Part shown: positions 1 through 7,294 of the stretch, piece after piece | Position numbering within the stretch: position 1 is the first letter of the stretch | How the letters are laid out: the number at the start of each line of letters is the position of its first letter | Assembly: GCA_964501415.1 (NCBI GenBank) | Contig: CAZCSL010000019.1 | Coordinates: 1-24,250 of the forward strand | Direction of reading: 5' to 3' | Length of the DNA stretch: 24,250 bases | Source of the DNA: B1SED10-225 sp964501415 | GTDB taxonomy: Bacteria; Bacillota_I; Bacilli_A; Izemoplasmatales; Izemoplasmataceae | Translations under genes and position numbers: made by a program | Notes under the pieces: generated by a model | The model's database searches: none | Told to the model about the DNA's origin: nothing | What the model saw: only the letters and a program-made list of their open reading frames with translations

Positions 1-1302
1 GAAACCCGGCGCTTAGATGAACCATCTAGTTTAATGAGGCTGCCTAACCCTAGTGAAGAGGGGATGTTTTTCATAGGATGGTTTTTAGATGAGGATTTTG
101 AAACCGTATTTGATTATACGACGTTTATTGAAGAGGATTTAACGCTTTATGGCAAGATGATTGAAATCACGGAAGGTGAGGTTAATCATTATTTTTCAAA
201 GCGTTTAAACGTCCCTGATGTAGAAGATAAAACGTTTATTGAAGATGGCCTTGGGGTGGTGGACCTTTATGCATGCAGGGACGGGGATACCGCCGATTTT
301 AATCAAAATGGGGATATCTTTAGAGTCCGTTTCTTAGGCATTGACACCCCAGAAAGTGGCCATATTTATGAACCGTGGGGCCTGGCCGCCTCAGAGGCTG
401 CTTGTGAAAAGATGCAAGACGCTGAAAAAATCATCCTTGAATTCGACCCTGCGGCCGGTAACCGAAGAGGCAATTACGGGCGTTATTTGGCTTATGTTTG
501 GGTTGATGGCATCAACTTAAACTTATGGATGATTGAAGAAGGCTACACCCACGCCCAAGGCGTTGGTAACTTTAAGTATGGCTTTGAGATGTCTAGGGCA
601 AGTGTGCTATCTGAGACGCTTAACTTAAGACTGCAGGGCAATCAAGATGACCCGGCTTTTCCTTATGATGTGGATACTTTAGAAACGTCTATTAAAGATT
701 TAATTACGGGAGATATTGAAGAGAAACGATTGCACCCCGTTAGTATTGAAGGGATTGTGACGGCTCGCATTGGGGCTCATGTTTTTCTAAAAGATTCTGA
801 TCATGATTATGGTATTTTCTTTTTTATGCATTATCATACCTTTGATTCTAGGTTAGATATTGGCAATCACGTCCGACTTGAAGGCGCGCAGTTTAATCAT
901 GATGGTAAACCCCTGCAAAGTTATTTTTTGACCGATTATGGGAACGTAGATATTGAGGTTATAGATGAAGGGGTTGCTTTTGAGGATTACACTTTTGCCT
1001 TAGATGAACTTACCCAAGTCCATAGTGGCTTGATTATCGATACACCCTTATTAGAAATTACGGGCTTTCACGATGATGGACAAACCTTTTATGTCAAAGA
1101 TGAATCAGGCTTTGAGATGGCGGTTCATCAATTAGGCGCGCCTTACGTTGAAAATGACTTGGTCCCTAGGGTATGGCAAGTGGACTTTGAGGATTTAAAT
1201 ATAGGGGATAACATTAGCTTCAGAGCGGCGGTAAGTGAGCGCAGAGATGAAGGCGTGGTGCTTTTATTGACAGGGCCTGATGATTTTACTTTGCATGATT
1301 AA
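1..1302 (+). CDS. Secreted/surface thermonuclease (SNase) protein with Listeria-Bacteroides repeat, 5' end missing
   Basis: The frame is open from base 1, so the gene begins before the window; the ATG at 34 lies inside a domain and is not the real start. Residues about 8-55 (counting codon 1 at base 1) read GMFFIGWF...LTLYGKM, the C-terminal part of a Listeria-Bacteroides (Flg_new/InlB B) repeat found on surface proteins. Residues about 80-215 are a Staphylococcal nuclease fold, which hydrolyses DNA and RNA with Ca2+. The three catalytic residues are all present: Arg in FRVRF (328-330), Glu in DTPE (352-354) and Arg in NYGRYLAY (481-483). The remaining 200 residues look like two beta-rich, OB-like modules (VSIEGIVTARIGAHVFLKD and LLEITGFHDDGQTFYVKDE), as in multi-domain extracellular nucleases. 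A signal peptide or lipobox is expected upstream but cannot be seen. The likely role is digestion of environmental nucleic acid. The SNase call is firm; the OB-like call is tentative. Confidence 0.88.
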   Translation, partial: ETRRLDEPSSLMRLPNPSEEGMFFIGWFLDEDFETVFDYTTFIEEDLTLYGKMIEITEGEVNHYFSKRLNVPDVEDKTFIEDGLGVVDLYACRDGDTADFNQNGDIFRVRFLGIDTPESGHIYEPWGLAASEAACEKMQDAEKIILEFDPAAGNRRGNYGRYLAYVWVDGINLNLWMIEEGYTHAQGVGNFKYGFEMSRASVLSETLNLRLQGNQDDPAFPYDVDTLETSIKDLITGDIEEKRLHPVSIEGIVTARIGAHVFLKDSDHDYGIFFFMHYHTFDSRLDIGNHVRLEGAQFNHDGKPLQSYFLTDYGNVDIEVIDEGVAFEDYTFALDELTQVHSGLIIDTPLLEITGFHDDGQTFYVKDESGFEMAVHQLGAPYVENDLVPRVWQVDFEDLNIGDNISFRAAVSERRDEGVVLLLTGPDDFTLHD

Positions 1303-1304
1303 TT

Positions 1305-1332
1305 GAGACACACTTCGGTGTGTCTTTTTTTT
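1305..1332 (+). terminator. Intrinsic terminator of the nuclease gene
   Basis: GACACAC-TTCG-GTGTGTC is a perfect 7-bp stem closed by a UUCG tetraloop and followed by eight T. It starts 3 nt after the TAA stop. Confidence 0.92.
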
Positions 1333-1333
1333 G

Positions 1334-1364
1334 CCCCATTCATTTACAATGAAGGGGTTTTTTT
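1334..1364 (+). terminator. Second tandem terminator, overlapping the next promoter
   Basis: CCCC-A-TTCATT, loop TAC, AATGAA-GGGG forms a 10-bp stem with one bulged A, followed directly by seven T (1358-1364). The right arm and loop contain the -35 box of the downstream promoter. Confidence 0.6.
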
Positions 1365-1371
1365 GTATAAT
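1343..1371 (+). promoter_or_regulatory. Sigma-A promoter for the isoprenoid gene pair
   Basis: TTTACA at 1343-1348, a 17-bp spacer and TATAAT at 1366-1371. The 10-mer AATGAAGGGG occurs at 1348-1357 and again at 1369-1378, 21 bp apart, bracketing the core promoter. It could be an operator pair or just the hairpin arm repeated. Confidence 0.75.
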
Positions 1372-1406
1372 GAAGGGGATTTAAAAACCGCTTAAAGGGG
1401 TATTAT

Positions 1407-2249
1407 ATGGAGACAAACACCGTAATAGAAACCTTAGTAGAAGAAAGAGACAGCATTTTTTTTGAAGCCTTTAAAGATTTAGAAGAAAAAAGGAAAAAGG
1501 CGGTTTACGCCGTTTATGCTTATTATCAAACCGCACAAGATGCGATTGAAAAAGATGGTGATTTAGAAAAACTGCAAACCATCAAGAAAAACATCAAGGA
1601 CACCTTTGATGGCCAAGTCCCCAAAGAACCCTTATATGAAGCTTTATATGAAGCGATTATGGCTTATCCTACGACCATCACGCCGTATATGGAGTTATTG
1701 GACGCCTTAAGAGATGATCATTACGATAAACCGATCGAAACTGAAAAAGACTTAGATGATTATCTCACTAAAGCCGGTGGTAGTTTGGGTCTTATGCTCG
1801 CACCTATCTTGGCGCACAAAAGCTATAAGGATAACTTAAAGAAAGTCAAAACCATGGGCCAAGCGATGGGACAGGCCTTTGAACTTACGCAAATTTTGCG
1901 CAACGTGCGCGATGATTTGATTGACCACCGCATCTATTTTTCTAAAGAAACGATCGAACACCATAAGGTTCGCATAACCACCTTAAGAACCGGTATGGTA
2001 ACCAGTGAATATAGAAGCATGATGGAGTTTTATATTGAAAAGGCCAAAGCGCTTTATGAATCTTTCCAAAAATTAAGTGAGCATCTCGATGAAGAGACTA
2101 AATATCACACCATGCTTTTGATGCAGATGTATGAAGGGCTTTTGGATGAGATTCGCAAGGGTGGTTATGCCAATATCACCAAGCGTTATCGTTTGTCTAA
2201 GTTGCGTATGTTTTTCTTAAAACGGAAGCTTAAAAGCCGTTTGAAATAA
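1407..2249 (+). CDS. Squalene/phytoene synthase family protein (CrtM/YisP-like)
   Basis: A 280-residue all-helical prenyl-diphosphate enzyme; an AAAGGGG ribosome site lies about 7 nt before the ATG. The order of motifs follows S. aureus CrtM (dehydrosqualene synthase): AVYAVYAYYQTAQDAIEKDGD (34-52) at the first aspartate region, GSLGLMLAPIL (125-135), then QILRNVRDDLIDHRIYFS (162-179) at the second. Family members join two farnesyl or geranylgeranyl diphosphates head to head with Mg2+. The first DxxxD appears as Q44-D-A-I-E48 and the second as N166-V-R-D-D170, so metal ligands are altered. It may therefore be a variant condensing enzyme or, like B. subtilis YisP, a farnesyl-diphosphate phosphatase. 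No crtN-type desaturase is in view. The basic C-terminus (KLRMFFLKRKLKSRLK) suggests membrane-surface contact. The fold is sure; the reaction is not. Confidence 0.82.
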   Translation: METNTVIETLVEERDSIFFEAFKDLEEKRKKAVYAVYAYYQTAQDAIEKDGDLEKLQTIKKNIKDTFDGQVPKEPLYEALYEAIMAYPTTITPYMELLDALRDDHYDKPIETEKDLDDYLTKAGGSLGLMLAPILAHKSYKDNLKKVKTMGQAMGQAFELTQILRNVRDDLIDHRIYFSKETIEHHKVRITTLRTGMVTSEYRSMMEFYIEKAKALYESFQKLSEHLDEETKYHTMLLMQMYEGLLDEIRKGGYANITKRYRLSKLRMFFLKRKLKSRLK

Positions 2250-2263
2250 AAAAGGAGGCCACT

Positions 2264-3013
2264 ATGAGTCCGTTTTTGCTTGGCTTTGTCTTGAGTTCTG
2301 CCATGGTTGTTTTGGCTTATTATAAAGAAGCCTTAAGTTCTACAGGCGCGATTGTGGCCTTTATTTTAGGGACCCTCATTTATGGTTTGCTTGGCTTTTA
2401 TGCCTTTTTTATATTGCTTAGTTTCTTTTTATTAAGCTTTATGATCCGCTTTTTCCATGAACAAAGCACGATCAAAGAGCGAAACGCCATTCAAGTATTT
2501 GCGATTGGCGGACTGGCGAGTCTTTGTGCGATTCTTTATGGGGTTTATGAAGCAGAAATCTTTAAGATTTTATTTATCGGTGCGATCGCCGCGGCGGCGG
2601 CCGATGCCTTATCGAGTGAAATCGGGCAATTTTCTAAAAACCAACCCTTTAGCATCTTAACTTTAAAACCGATGGATAAAGGTTTAAGTGGGGCTATTAG
2701 CCCACTTGGGCTTTTGTTTGGCTTTTTGGCCGCGCTTTTTTATAGCGTACTTTCAATCTTTTTTGTCGGTTCCACTTTTGTGGCGCTTTTGATTTTAATC
2801 ATCGCCTTTTTTAATAGTCTCTTTGATTCAATCTTAGGCCTCATTCAAGTGAAATACCGTTACCCTAATGAAGAGACGCTTTATGACACTAAAAAAGACG
2901 GTATGATTATAGGCTCAGGGATTAGCTGGCTTAATAATCATATCGTCAATGGAGTTTCCAATCTGATTTCCTTGGGGCTTTTGGTGATTCTTTACTTGTT
3001 GTTGATTTATTGA
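2264..3013 (+). CDS. DUF92/TMEM19/VTE6-family integral membrane protein, possible prenyl-phosphate kinase
   Basis: A 249-residue protein with about six or seven membrane segments, 14 nt behind the synthase gene and with AAGGAGG in front of its ATG, so it is co-transcribed. Family signatures are clear: RNAIQVFAIGG (73-83), ADALSSEIG (113-121), KGLSGAISPLG (139-149), NSLFDSILGLIQ (184-195) and NNHIVNG (224-230). The plant member VTE6 is a phytyl-phosphate kinase that turns prenyl monophosphate into diphosphate; most bacterial members are untested. Placement after a prenyl-diphosphate enzyme supports a polyprenyl-phosphate substrate, but that is inference. The gene ends in TGA, and its last 7 nt overlap the convergent PHP gene. 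Family assignment is strong; activity is moderate to low confidence. Confidence 0.8.
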   Translation: MSPFLLGFVLSSAMVVLAYYKEALSSTGAIVAFILGTLIYGLLGFYAFFILLSFFLLSFMIRFFHEQSTIKERNAIQVFAIGGLASLCAILYGVYEAEIFKILFIGAIAAAAADALSSEIGQFSKNQPFSILTLKPMDKGLSGAISPLGLLFGFLAALFYSVLSIFFVGSTFVALLILIIAFFNSLFDSILGLIQVKYRYPNEETLYDTKKDGMIIGSGISWLNNHIVNGVSNLISLGLLVILYLLLIY

Positions 3014-3831
3014 TTTAAGGCGTTTAAAAAGCGCTTTAACGCCTCACCTTCAAGCCTTACATCGCCAAGCATTTTATGTTTGGTATCATTAATAATGCCG
3101 TGAAAATCACTACCAGCGGTGATCAGCCAATCATTTTGATTGGCGATTTTTTTATAATAAGCGTTTTCGCTTTCATCGTTTAAGCCATAAATGGCTTCAA
3201 TGCCGTCAAAGTCGTGCTTTAAAACCGCATCGTGAATGCTTTGGCTTAACAGTTTGGGATGCGCTAAGATGACAAGACAATTTTGATTTTTCAAAAATTT
3301 GATCCCTTCTGCTAAGCTTAGTTCACTAGAAGGCACATACGCTTCGGTGTGATCGCCAATCATATGATCAAAAATCTCATCGCGACTTAAGTGATCATAC
3401 TTTTCTAAAATCGCTTGGGCGATATGGGGTCTTGCGATAATGCCGTTTGAAAGTTCAACTAAGCGGTCATAATCAATGTTAATATCATGTAATCTTTTTA
3501 AGTTTTTAATAAATTGTTTGGCGCGTTTTTCTCTGGCCTTTTTAATAAAGACGTAATAATCTTTCATCGTTTTAGATTTATAGGACTCATCTTTGAAATA
3601 ACCTAAAAGATGGACGCTTTTATTGTGATAAAGCGTGGATAATTCTATGCCAGGTAGATAGGTAATACCTACTTCTTTAGCCAAGGCTTTTTTTTGTTTG
3701 AAATTTTTGCAGATATCATGGTCGGTAATGGCAACGATATCTAGGTTTTTTTCTTTGGCTAGTTTAAAAAGGTCAAAAGCTTCTAATTTACCATCGGAAT
3801 CTGTGGTATGGGTGTGCAAATCTGCGTTCAT
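3007..3831 (-). CDS. PHP-domain metal-dependent phosphoesterase (YciV/TrpH-like)
   Basis: A 274-residue PHP protein with the metal cluster visible: DLHTHT (His6, His8), ITDHD (Asp37, His38), GIE (Glu63), H74, RPH (134-136), LAHPK (His191) and GSDFHG (Asp242, His244). The 140-210 region is the insert seen in the YciV/RNase AM group. Members of that group cleave nucleoside 3',5'-bisphosphates or trim short RNA 5' ends with a tri-metal centre. AAAGGAG precedes the ATG. It is the last gene of an operon, 11 nt after the YhaN-like ATPase, so it may process ends or products made by the YhaO/YhaN pair (inference). The substrate is unknown. Confidence 0.85.
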   Translation of the reverse strand: MNADLHTHTTDSDGKLEAFDLFKLAKEKNLDIVAITDHDICKNFKQKKALAKEVGITYLPGIELSTLYHNKSVHLLGYFKDESYKSKTMKDYYVFIKKAREKRAKQFIKNLKRLHDINIDYDRLVELSNGIIARPHIAQAILEKYDHLSRDEIFDHMIGDHTEAYVPSSELSLAEGIKFLKNQNCLVILAHPKLLSQSIHDAVLKHDFDGIEAIYGLNDESENAYYKKIANQNDWLITAGSDFHGIINDTKHKMLGDVRLEGEALKRFLNALNQ

Positions 3832-3842
3832 GGTGGTCTCCT

Positions 3843-6215
3843 TTATGATAGCGTGTGACGTTTATACTGAATGGATAGCTTATCTAATTGATGCTTTTCT
3901 CTTGTGTGGGTGGTAAATATGATCACTTGCGTCGTTTTTGATAACTCGCCTAACATCTTTAAGGCGACTTTTAAGCGCGCTTGATCGAAGAAGGCAAACG
4001 CATCATCGATGAGCAAAAACATCGTCTTTATTTCTAAGGCTTTTAAAAGCCCAAGTCTAATCGCGATATAGATTTGATCTTTGGTACCGCGGGAGAAAAA
4101 ATCTAGGGGTTCTAATTGATGAGAAAGCGGACTATAAATCTTAGCTGACAAGGTTCTTCTAACTTTGATCTCTTCATAGCGTTTCATCGTGAGCGGTTTA
4201 AGGTAAGCTTTAATCGCTTCGCTTAATTTAGGCGCAAAGTTTTCTTCTTGTTTATCAAAGGCGCGTTCTAACATGGCTTTGGCTTGGTTTAAGATACCCA
4301 GTTCACGCTTCATGTTATCAATGCGCTTTTTTTGATTTTCGAGTGCTGCGCGCAAGGCTTCAATATCTTTGGCGTGATCTAAATAACGCTCCGCCTTAAG
4401 CGCTTTTTCATGCATCTGATCTTTAAGCGTTTGAAGACTATCTTTTAAAGTCTCTAATGCCGTTTCTTTTTGCGCTTTATCGGTGGTCTTTACCTTAGGC
4501 ATGGAAAAATCAATCGACGCTTTGAAGGCTAAAAACGCCCCCGCTGGAATCAGTTTTATCATCGCACCTAAGTGTTCGTTAATCTCATTAAGTCGTTTTA
4601 AACTTTGCGTGCTTGATTTTAAGTTTAAATGTTCAATTAAGGGTTTGTATTTATCTAAGATAGCTTGGATTTGGTTTTTTTCGGTCTTTATTTTAGCTTG
4701 CAAGGCTTGGTAGCGTAAGTAGTTTTCGTGTTTTAACTTCGCTTCATAAAGCTTTTCTAAAAAGCTCGCTTGATCCTTGGCCCCAAGTTTATGATATATT
4801 TTATCTAATGATTGTTTGACGAGCGCTTGGGCTTTTTCTTCTTTTTCATATGCGCTTAAAGCTTTTTCAAAAGCTTCTTGGGCTTTATGCTGTTTTTGGT
4901 TTAAACGCTTTAAAAAGATAATATCAAATAGCACTAAGATGATAGTGGCACCTGTTAAAGAGCCATAAAGCCATAATGCTTGAGAACTTAAAACAAAATA
5001 GCCTAGCAAACCACCTAATATCATTAAAGGCAACGCTGAGTAAGTCAAACGCGTGAGGCGTTTATGCCATGTTTGATAGGTTTTTGCGGTAGTTTTTTTA
5101 GTTTGTTCGGTAGTATTAAGGGTATCTTTTAGCGTCTTTAAATCACCGGGTTTGATATAAGGTTCAAGGTTTTTTACTTCGGTTTGGGTCGCTTCTAAGG
5201 CGCGGTATTGCTCAGTATCTAAGATATCGTCTTTATTAGGCAATTCTTCGTTTAAGGTGTTGATTTTTAATTCTGCGTTTAAAAGTGCATGTGCATCTTT
5301 ACTTACATCTGAAAATAATGCTTCATACGATTGATACAAGCTGTAATAAGCGTCTAAATCTTGATGATAAGGTTCATTTAAAAGCTTATCGATGGAGGCT
5401 TTATAGGATTTTACTCTATTGAGCGTTTCAATTTTTTCTTGGTTTTCTTGTTGTTTAATGTGGATTTCTAAAGCTTCTTTTTCTTGGTTGAGTTCACTGT
5501 ATTGTTCACTTAAAGCTTGTTTTTCTTGATAGAGCGTTTTTAAAGTTCCTTGTTGCTTGGTGGCTGCTTCTAGTTTGGTTTCTAAGGCTTCTTGTTGTTT
5601 TAACGCTTTAGCGTACGGTTTGGAGGCAGCTCGCACACTACCGATGGTTTCAAGCTCCTCATCAAGGGTATGGATGGCTTTGTTGATATCAAAACTCACA
5701 GAACCACTTTTGGAGAGTTTTTCCAACAACGCGCTTAAATCACTTTCGATCGTCTTATCGGTTTTTAAAGCGGCTTGAGAAATCGATACGGTATTTTTAA
5801 AAACGGGATAAGAAATGCCGATGATACTCGCGATATCAACTTCTTGATAGACGGGATGTTTATCAAAACTAGCGGTGATATCCTTACCGCTTTTATCATT
5901 GAATACCTTGACAAAGCCTTGTTTTTTATCAAAGTTACGCTCAATTCTTAAGCGTTTATCTTTAAGTTCTACGATCATATAGCCTTCATAACGGTTCAGA
6001 TGACGGGGGCGATAGTGTTCATGTTTTTCGGTGTAGCGTTTAACTTTGATATTGCGGGTGTAAAACCCAAAAAGCATCCCTTCGATAAAGGTATGCACGG
6101 TCGATTTCCCGGTTTCATTCATGCCTTCAATCAAATTTAAGCCACTGGAAAAATCAAGGCTAAAGTTTTCAAATTTCCCAAAGGCGCCCAAATGTAGTTT
6201 TCGTATTTTCACCAT
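3843..6215 (-). CDS. yhaN: YhaN-like SMC/Rad50-type ATPase with central membrane hairpin
   Basis: A 790-residue ATPase. The N-terminus has a Rad50-style P-loop, GMNETGKST (31-39). Two long, Lys/Glu/Gln-rich coiled-coil stretches follow (about 200-380 and 440-690). The C-terminus holds the ABC signature-like FFSRGTKDQIYIAIRLG (about 703-719) and Walker B FLLIDDAF. Between the coils, at about 385-435, lie two hydrophobic segments, so the tip of the hairpin seems anchored in the membrane. This is a trait of B. subtilis YhaN and not of SbcC or Rad50. Its start overlaps the end of the YhaO-like nuclease gene by 7 nt, which implies coupled synthesis and a nuclease-ATPase complex acting on DNA ends at the membrane. 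Length is a little below that of B. subtilis YhaN. Confidence 0.85.
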   Translation of the reverse strand: MVKIRKLHLGAFGKFENFSLDFSSGLNLIEGMNETGKSTVHTFIEGMLFGFYTRNIKVKRYTEKHEHYRPRHLNRYEGYMIVELKDKRLRIERNFDKKQGFVKVFNDKSGKDITASFDKHPVYQEVDIASIIGISYPVFKNTVSISQAALKTDKTIESDLSALLEKLSKSGSVSFDINKAIHTLDEELETIGSVRAASKPYAKALKQQEALETKLEAATKQQGTLKTLYQEKQALSEQYSELNQEKEALEIHIKQQENQEKIETLNRVKSYKASIDKLLNEPYHQDLDAYYSLYQSYEALFSDVSKDAHALLNAELKINTLNEELPNKDDILDTEQYRALEATQTEVKNLEPYIKPGDLKTLKDTLNTTEQTKKTTAKTYQTWHKRLTRLTYSALPLMILGGLLGYFVLSSQALWLYGSLTGATIILVLFDIIFLKRLNQKQHKAQEAFEKALSAYEKEEKAQALVKQSLDKIYHKLGAKDQASFLEKLYEAKLKHENYLRYQALQAKIKTEKNQIQAILDKYKPLIEHLNLKSSTQSLKRLNEINEHLGAMIKLIPAGAFLAFKASIDFSMPKVKTTDKAQKETALETLKDSLQTLKDQMHEKALKAERYLDHAKDIEALRAALENQKKRIDNMKRELGILNQAKAMLERAFDKQEENFAPKLSEAIKAYLKPLTMKRYEEIKVRRTLSAKIYSPLSHQLEPLDFFSRGTKDQIYIAIRLGLLKALEIKTMFLLIDDAFAFFDQARLKVALKMLGELSKTTQVIIFTTHTREKHQLDKLSIQYKRHTLS

Positions 6216-7294
6216 GACACCTCCGTTTTCAATAAGGCGTGCAAGGCTTTTTTAAGGGCTTCTAAATCGTCTTGGTTCTTCTTTTCTTTAGCTTCATAGG
6301 CTTCAATTAAGCGTTCGATTACGGTATCTTTATACTCTTTTTTTAACGGCTTGATATCAAAGGCATCCTCGGTTTCATCTTTGATCTCAAGATAGTAAAA
6401 CTCAGGTTTTAAAATATCTAGTAGTTTCTTTTGCTCAATACCCGCATCTAGGTGTTTTTCACCCTTTAAGACGATGCGGATAAAATCTGAGGTGCGCGTT
6501 TTTTCATCAAAACTTTTTTTACAAATCTCTATCAATTGATCCAGACTCGTCGTCTCATCGGTGGTAATCGTTTTGGTGATGAAGTGGCGTTTTTGGGTTT
6601 TGATAAAGGTAGTCTCTAATTTATGGTTTTCAAGTGTGCCTAAAATAACGCCTTTTTCATCTTGTTCAGAAAAATCAAATGGTTCAGGATTGCCGCTATA
6701 AGCGATATGGTTCGTTAAAAATTGGTGTTTGTGGATATGACCTAAAGCGATATAATCAAAGCCCATCGCTCGCAGGCTCTTCTTATCGATTAGAAAGTGA
6801 TCATCGTTTGGGTTTATAATCTCACCGTGCAGGAGTAAAATATGTTGTTTATCTTGATTTAGCTTGCCGGATAAAGCCTTTAAGTTGGTTTGTGTGAAGG
6901 TTTCAGTATTAAAGCCATGAATCAAAGTATTACCCAAGCTATAAGTAGTCTTTTCTTGATCAAAAAGATGGATGTTACCACCATCTAGATTTAAGGTTTT
7001 GATTTGTTTAAACAACCACGCATCATGGTTGCCAAAAATAATATAAACGTTAAGCTTTAAGGCGTTTAACCGTTTGAAAAGCGCTTCTAATTCAAAGGGG
7101 TTGATATCGGGATGATCGAATAGATCACCCACAATAAAAAGCGCGTCACACGCTTCTTTTTCAGCCCTTTCTAAAAGCCTGTAAAACGTTTCTCTTAATT
7201 CATATTGTCGTTTTAAGATGTCTTCTTCTTGCAAGTAAGCCACGTGTTTTAGCGAAGGATGCAAGTGTACATCGGCGGTATGGATAAATTTCAC
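6209..7294 (-). CDS. yhaO: YhaO-like Mre11/SbcD-family metallophosphatase nuclease
   Basis: A 361-residue calcineurin-type phosphoesterase. Metal and catalytic motifs are in order: DVHLH (8-12), GDLFDH (56-61), GNHD (88-91), LLHGE (154-158) and GHIHKH (185-190). The helical C-terminal third (about 260-361), rich in Lys and Glu, probably binds the coiled-coil base of the ATPase encoded next. Mre11-family enzymes are Mn2+-dependent DNA exo/endonucleases in break repair. The start overlaps the previous gene by ATGA (7291-7294) and the end overlaps the YhaN gene by 7 nt, so this is a nuclease-ATPase pair within one operon. YhaO fits better than SbcD because of the partner's membrane hairpin. Confidence 0.87.
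   Translation of the reverse strand: MKFIHTADVHLHPSLKHVAYLQEEDILKRQYELRETFYRLLERAEKEACDALFIVGDLFDHPDINPFELEALFKRLNALKLNVYIIFGNHDAWLFKQIKTLNLDGGNIHLFDQEKTTYSLGNTLIHGFNTETFTQTNLKALSGKLNQDKQHILLLHGEIINPNDDHFLIDKKSLRAMGFDYIALGHIHKHQFLTNHIAYSGNPEPFDFSEQDEKGVILGTLENHKLETTFIKTQKRHFITKTITTDETTSLDQLIEICKKSFDEKTRTSDFIRIVLKGEKHLDAGIEQKKLLDILKPEFYYLEIKDETEDAFDIKPLKKEYKDTVIERLIEAYEAKEKKNQDDLEALKKALHALLKTEVSW

Noticed and set aside
2457..2660. Plus-strand frame inside the DUF92 gene
   Set aside because: A shadow in another frame of a gene with clear family motifs and no ribosome site of its own.
3016..3044. Hairpin near the DUF92/PHP junction (GGCGTT...AACGCC)
   Set aside because: No T-run on either strand and it lies inside the PHP coding sequence, so it was not called a terminator.
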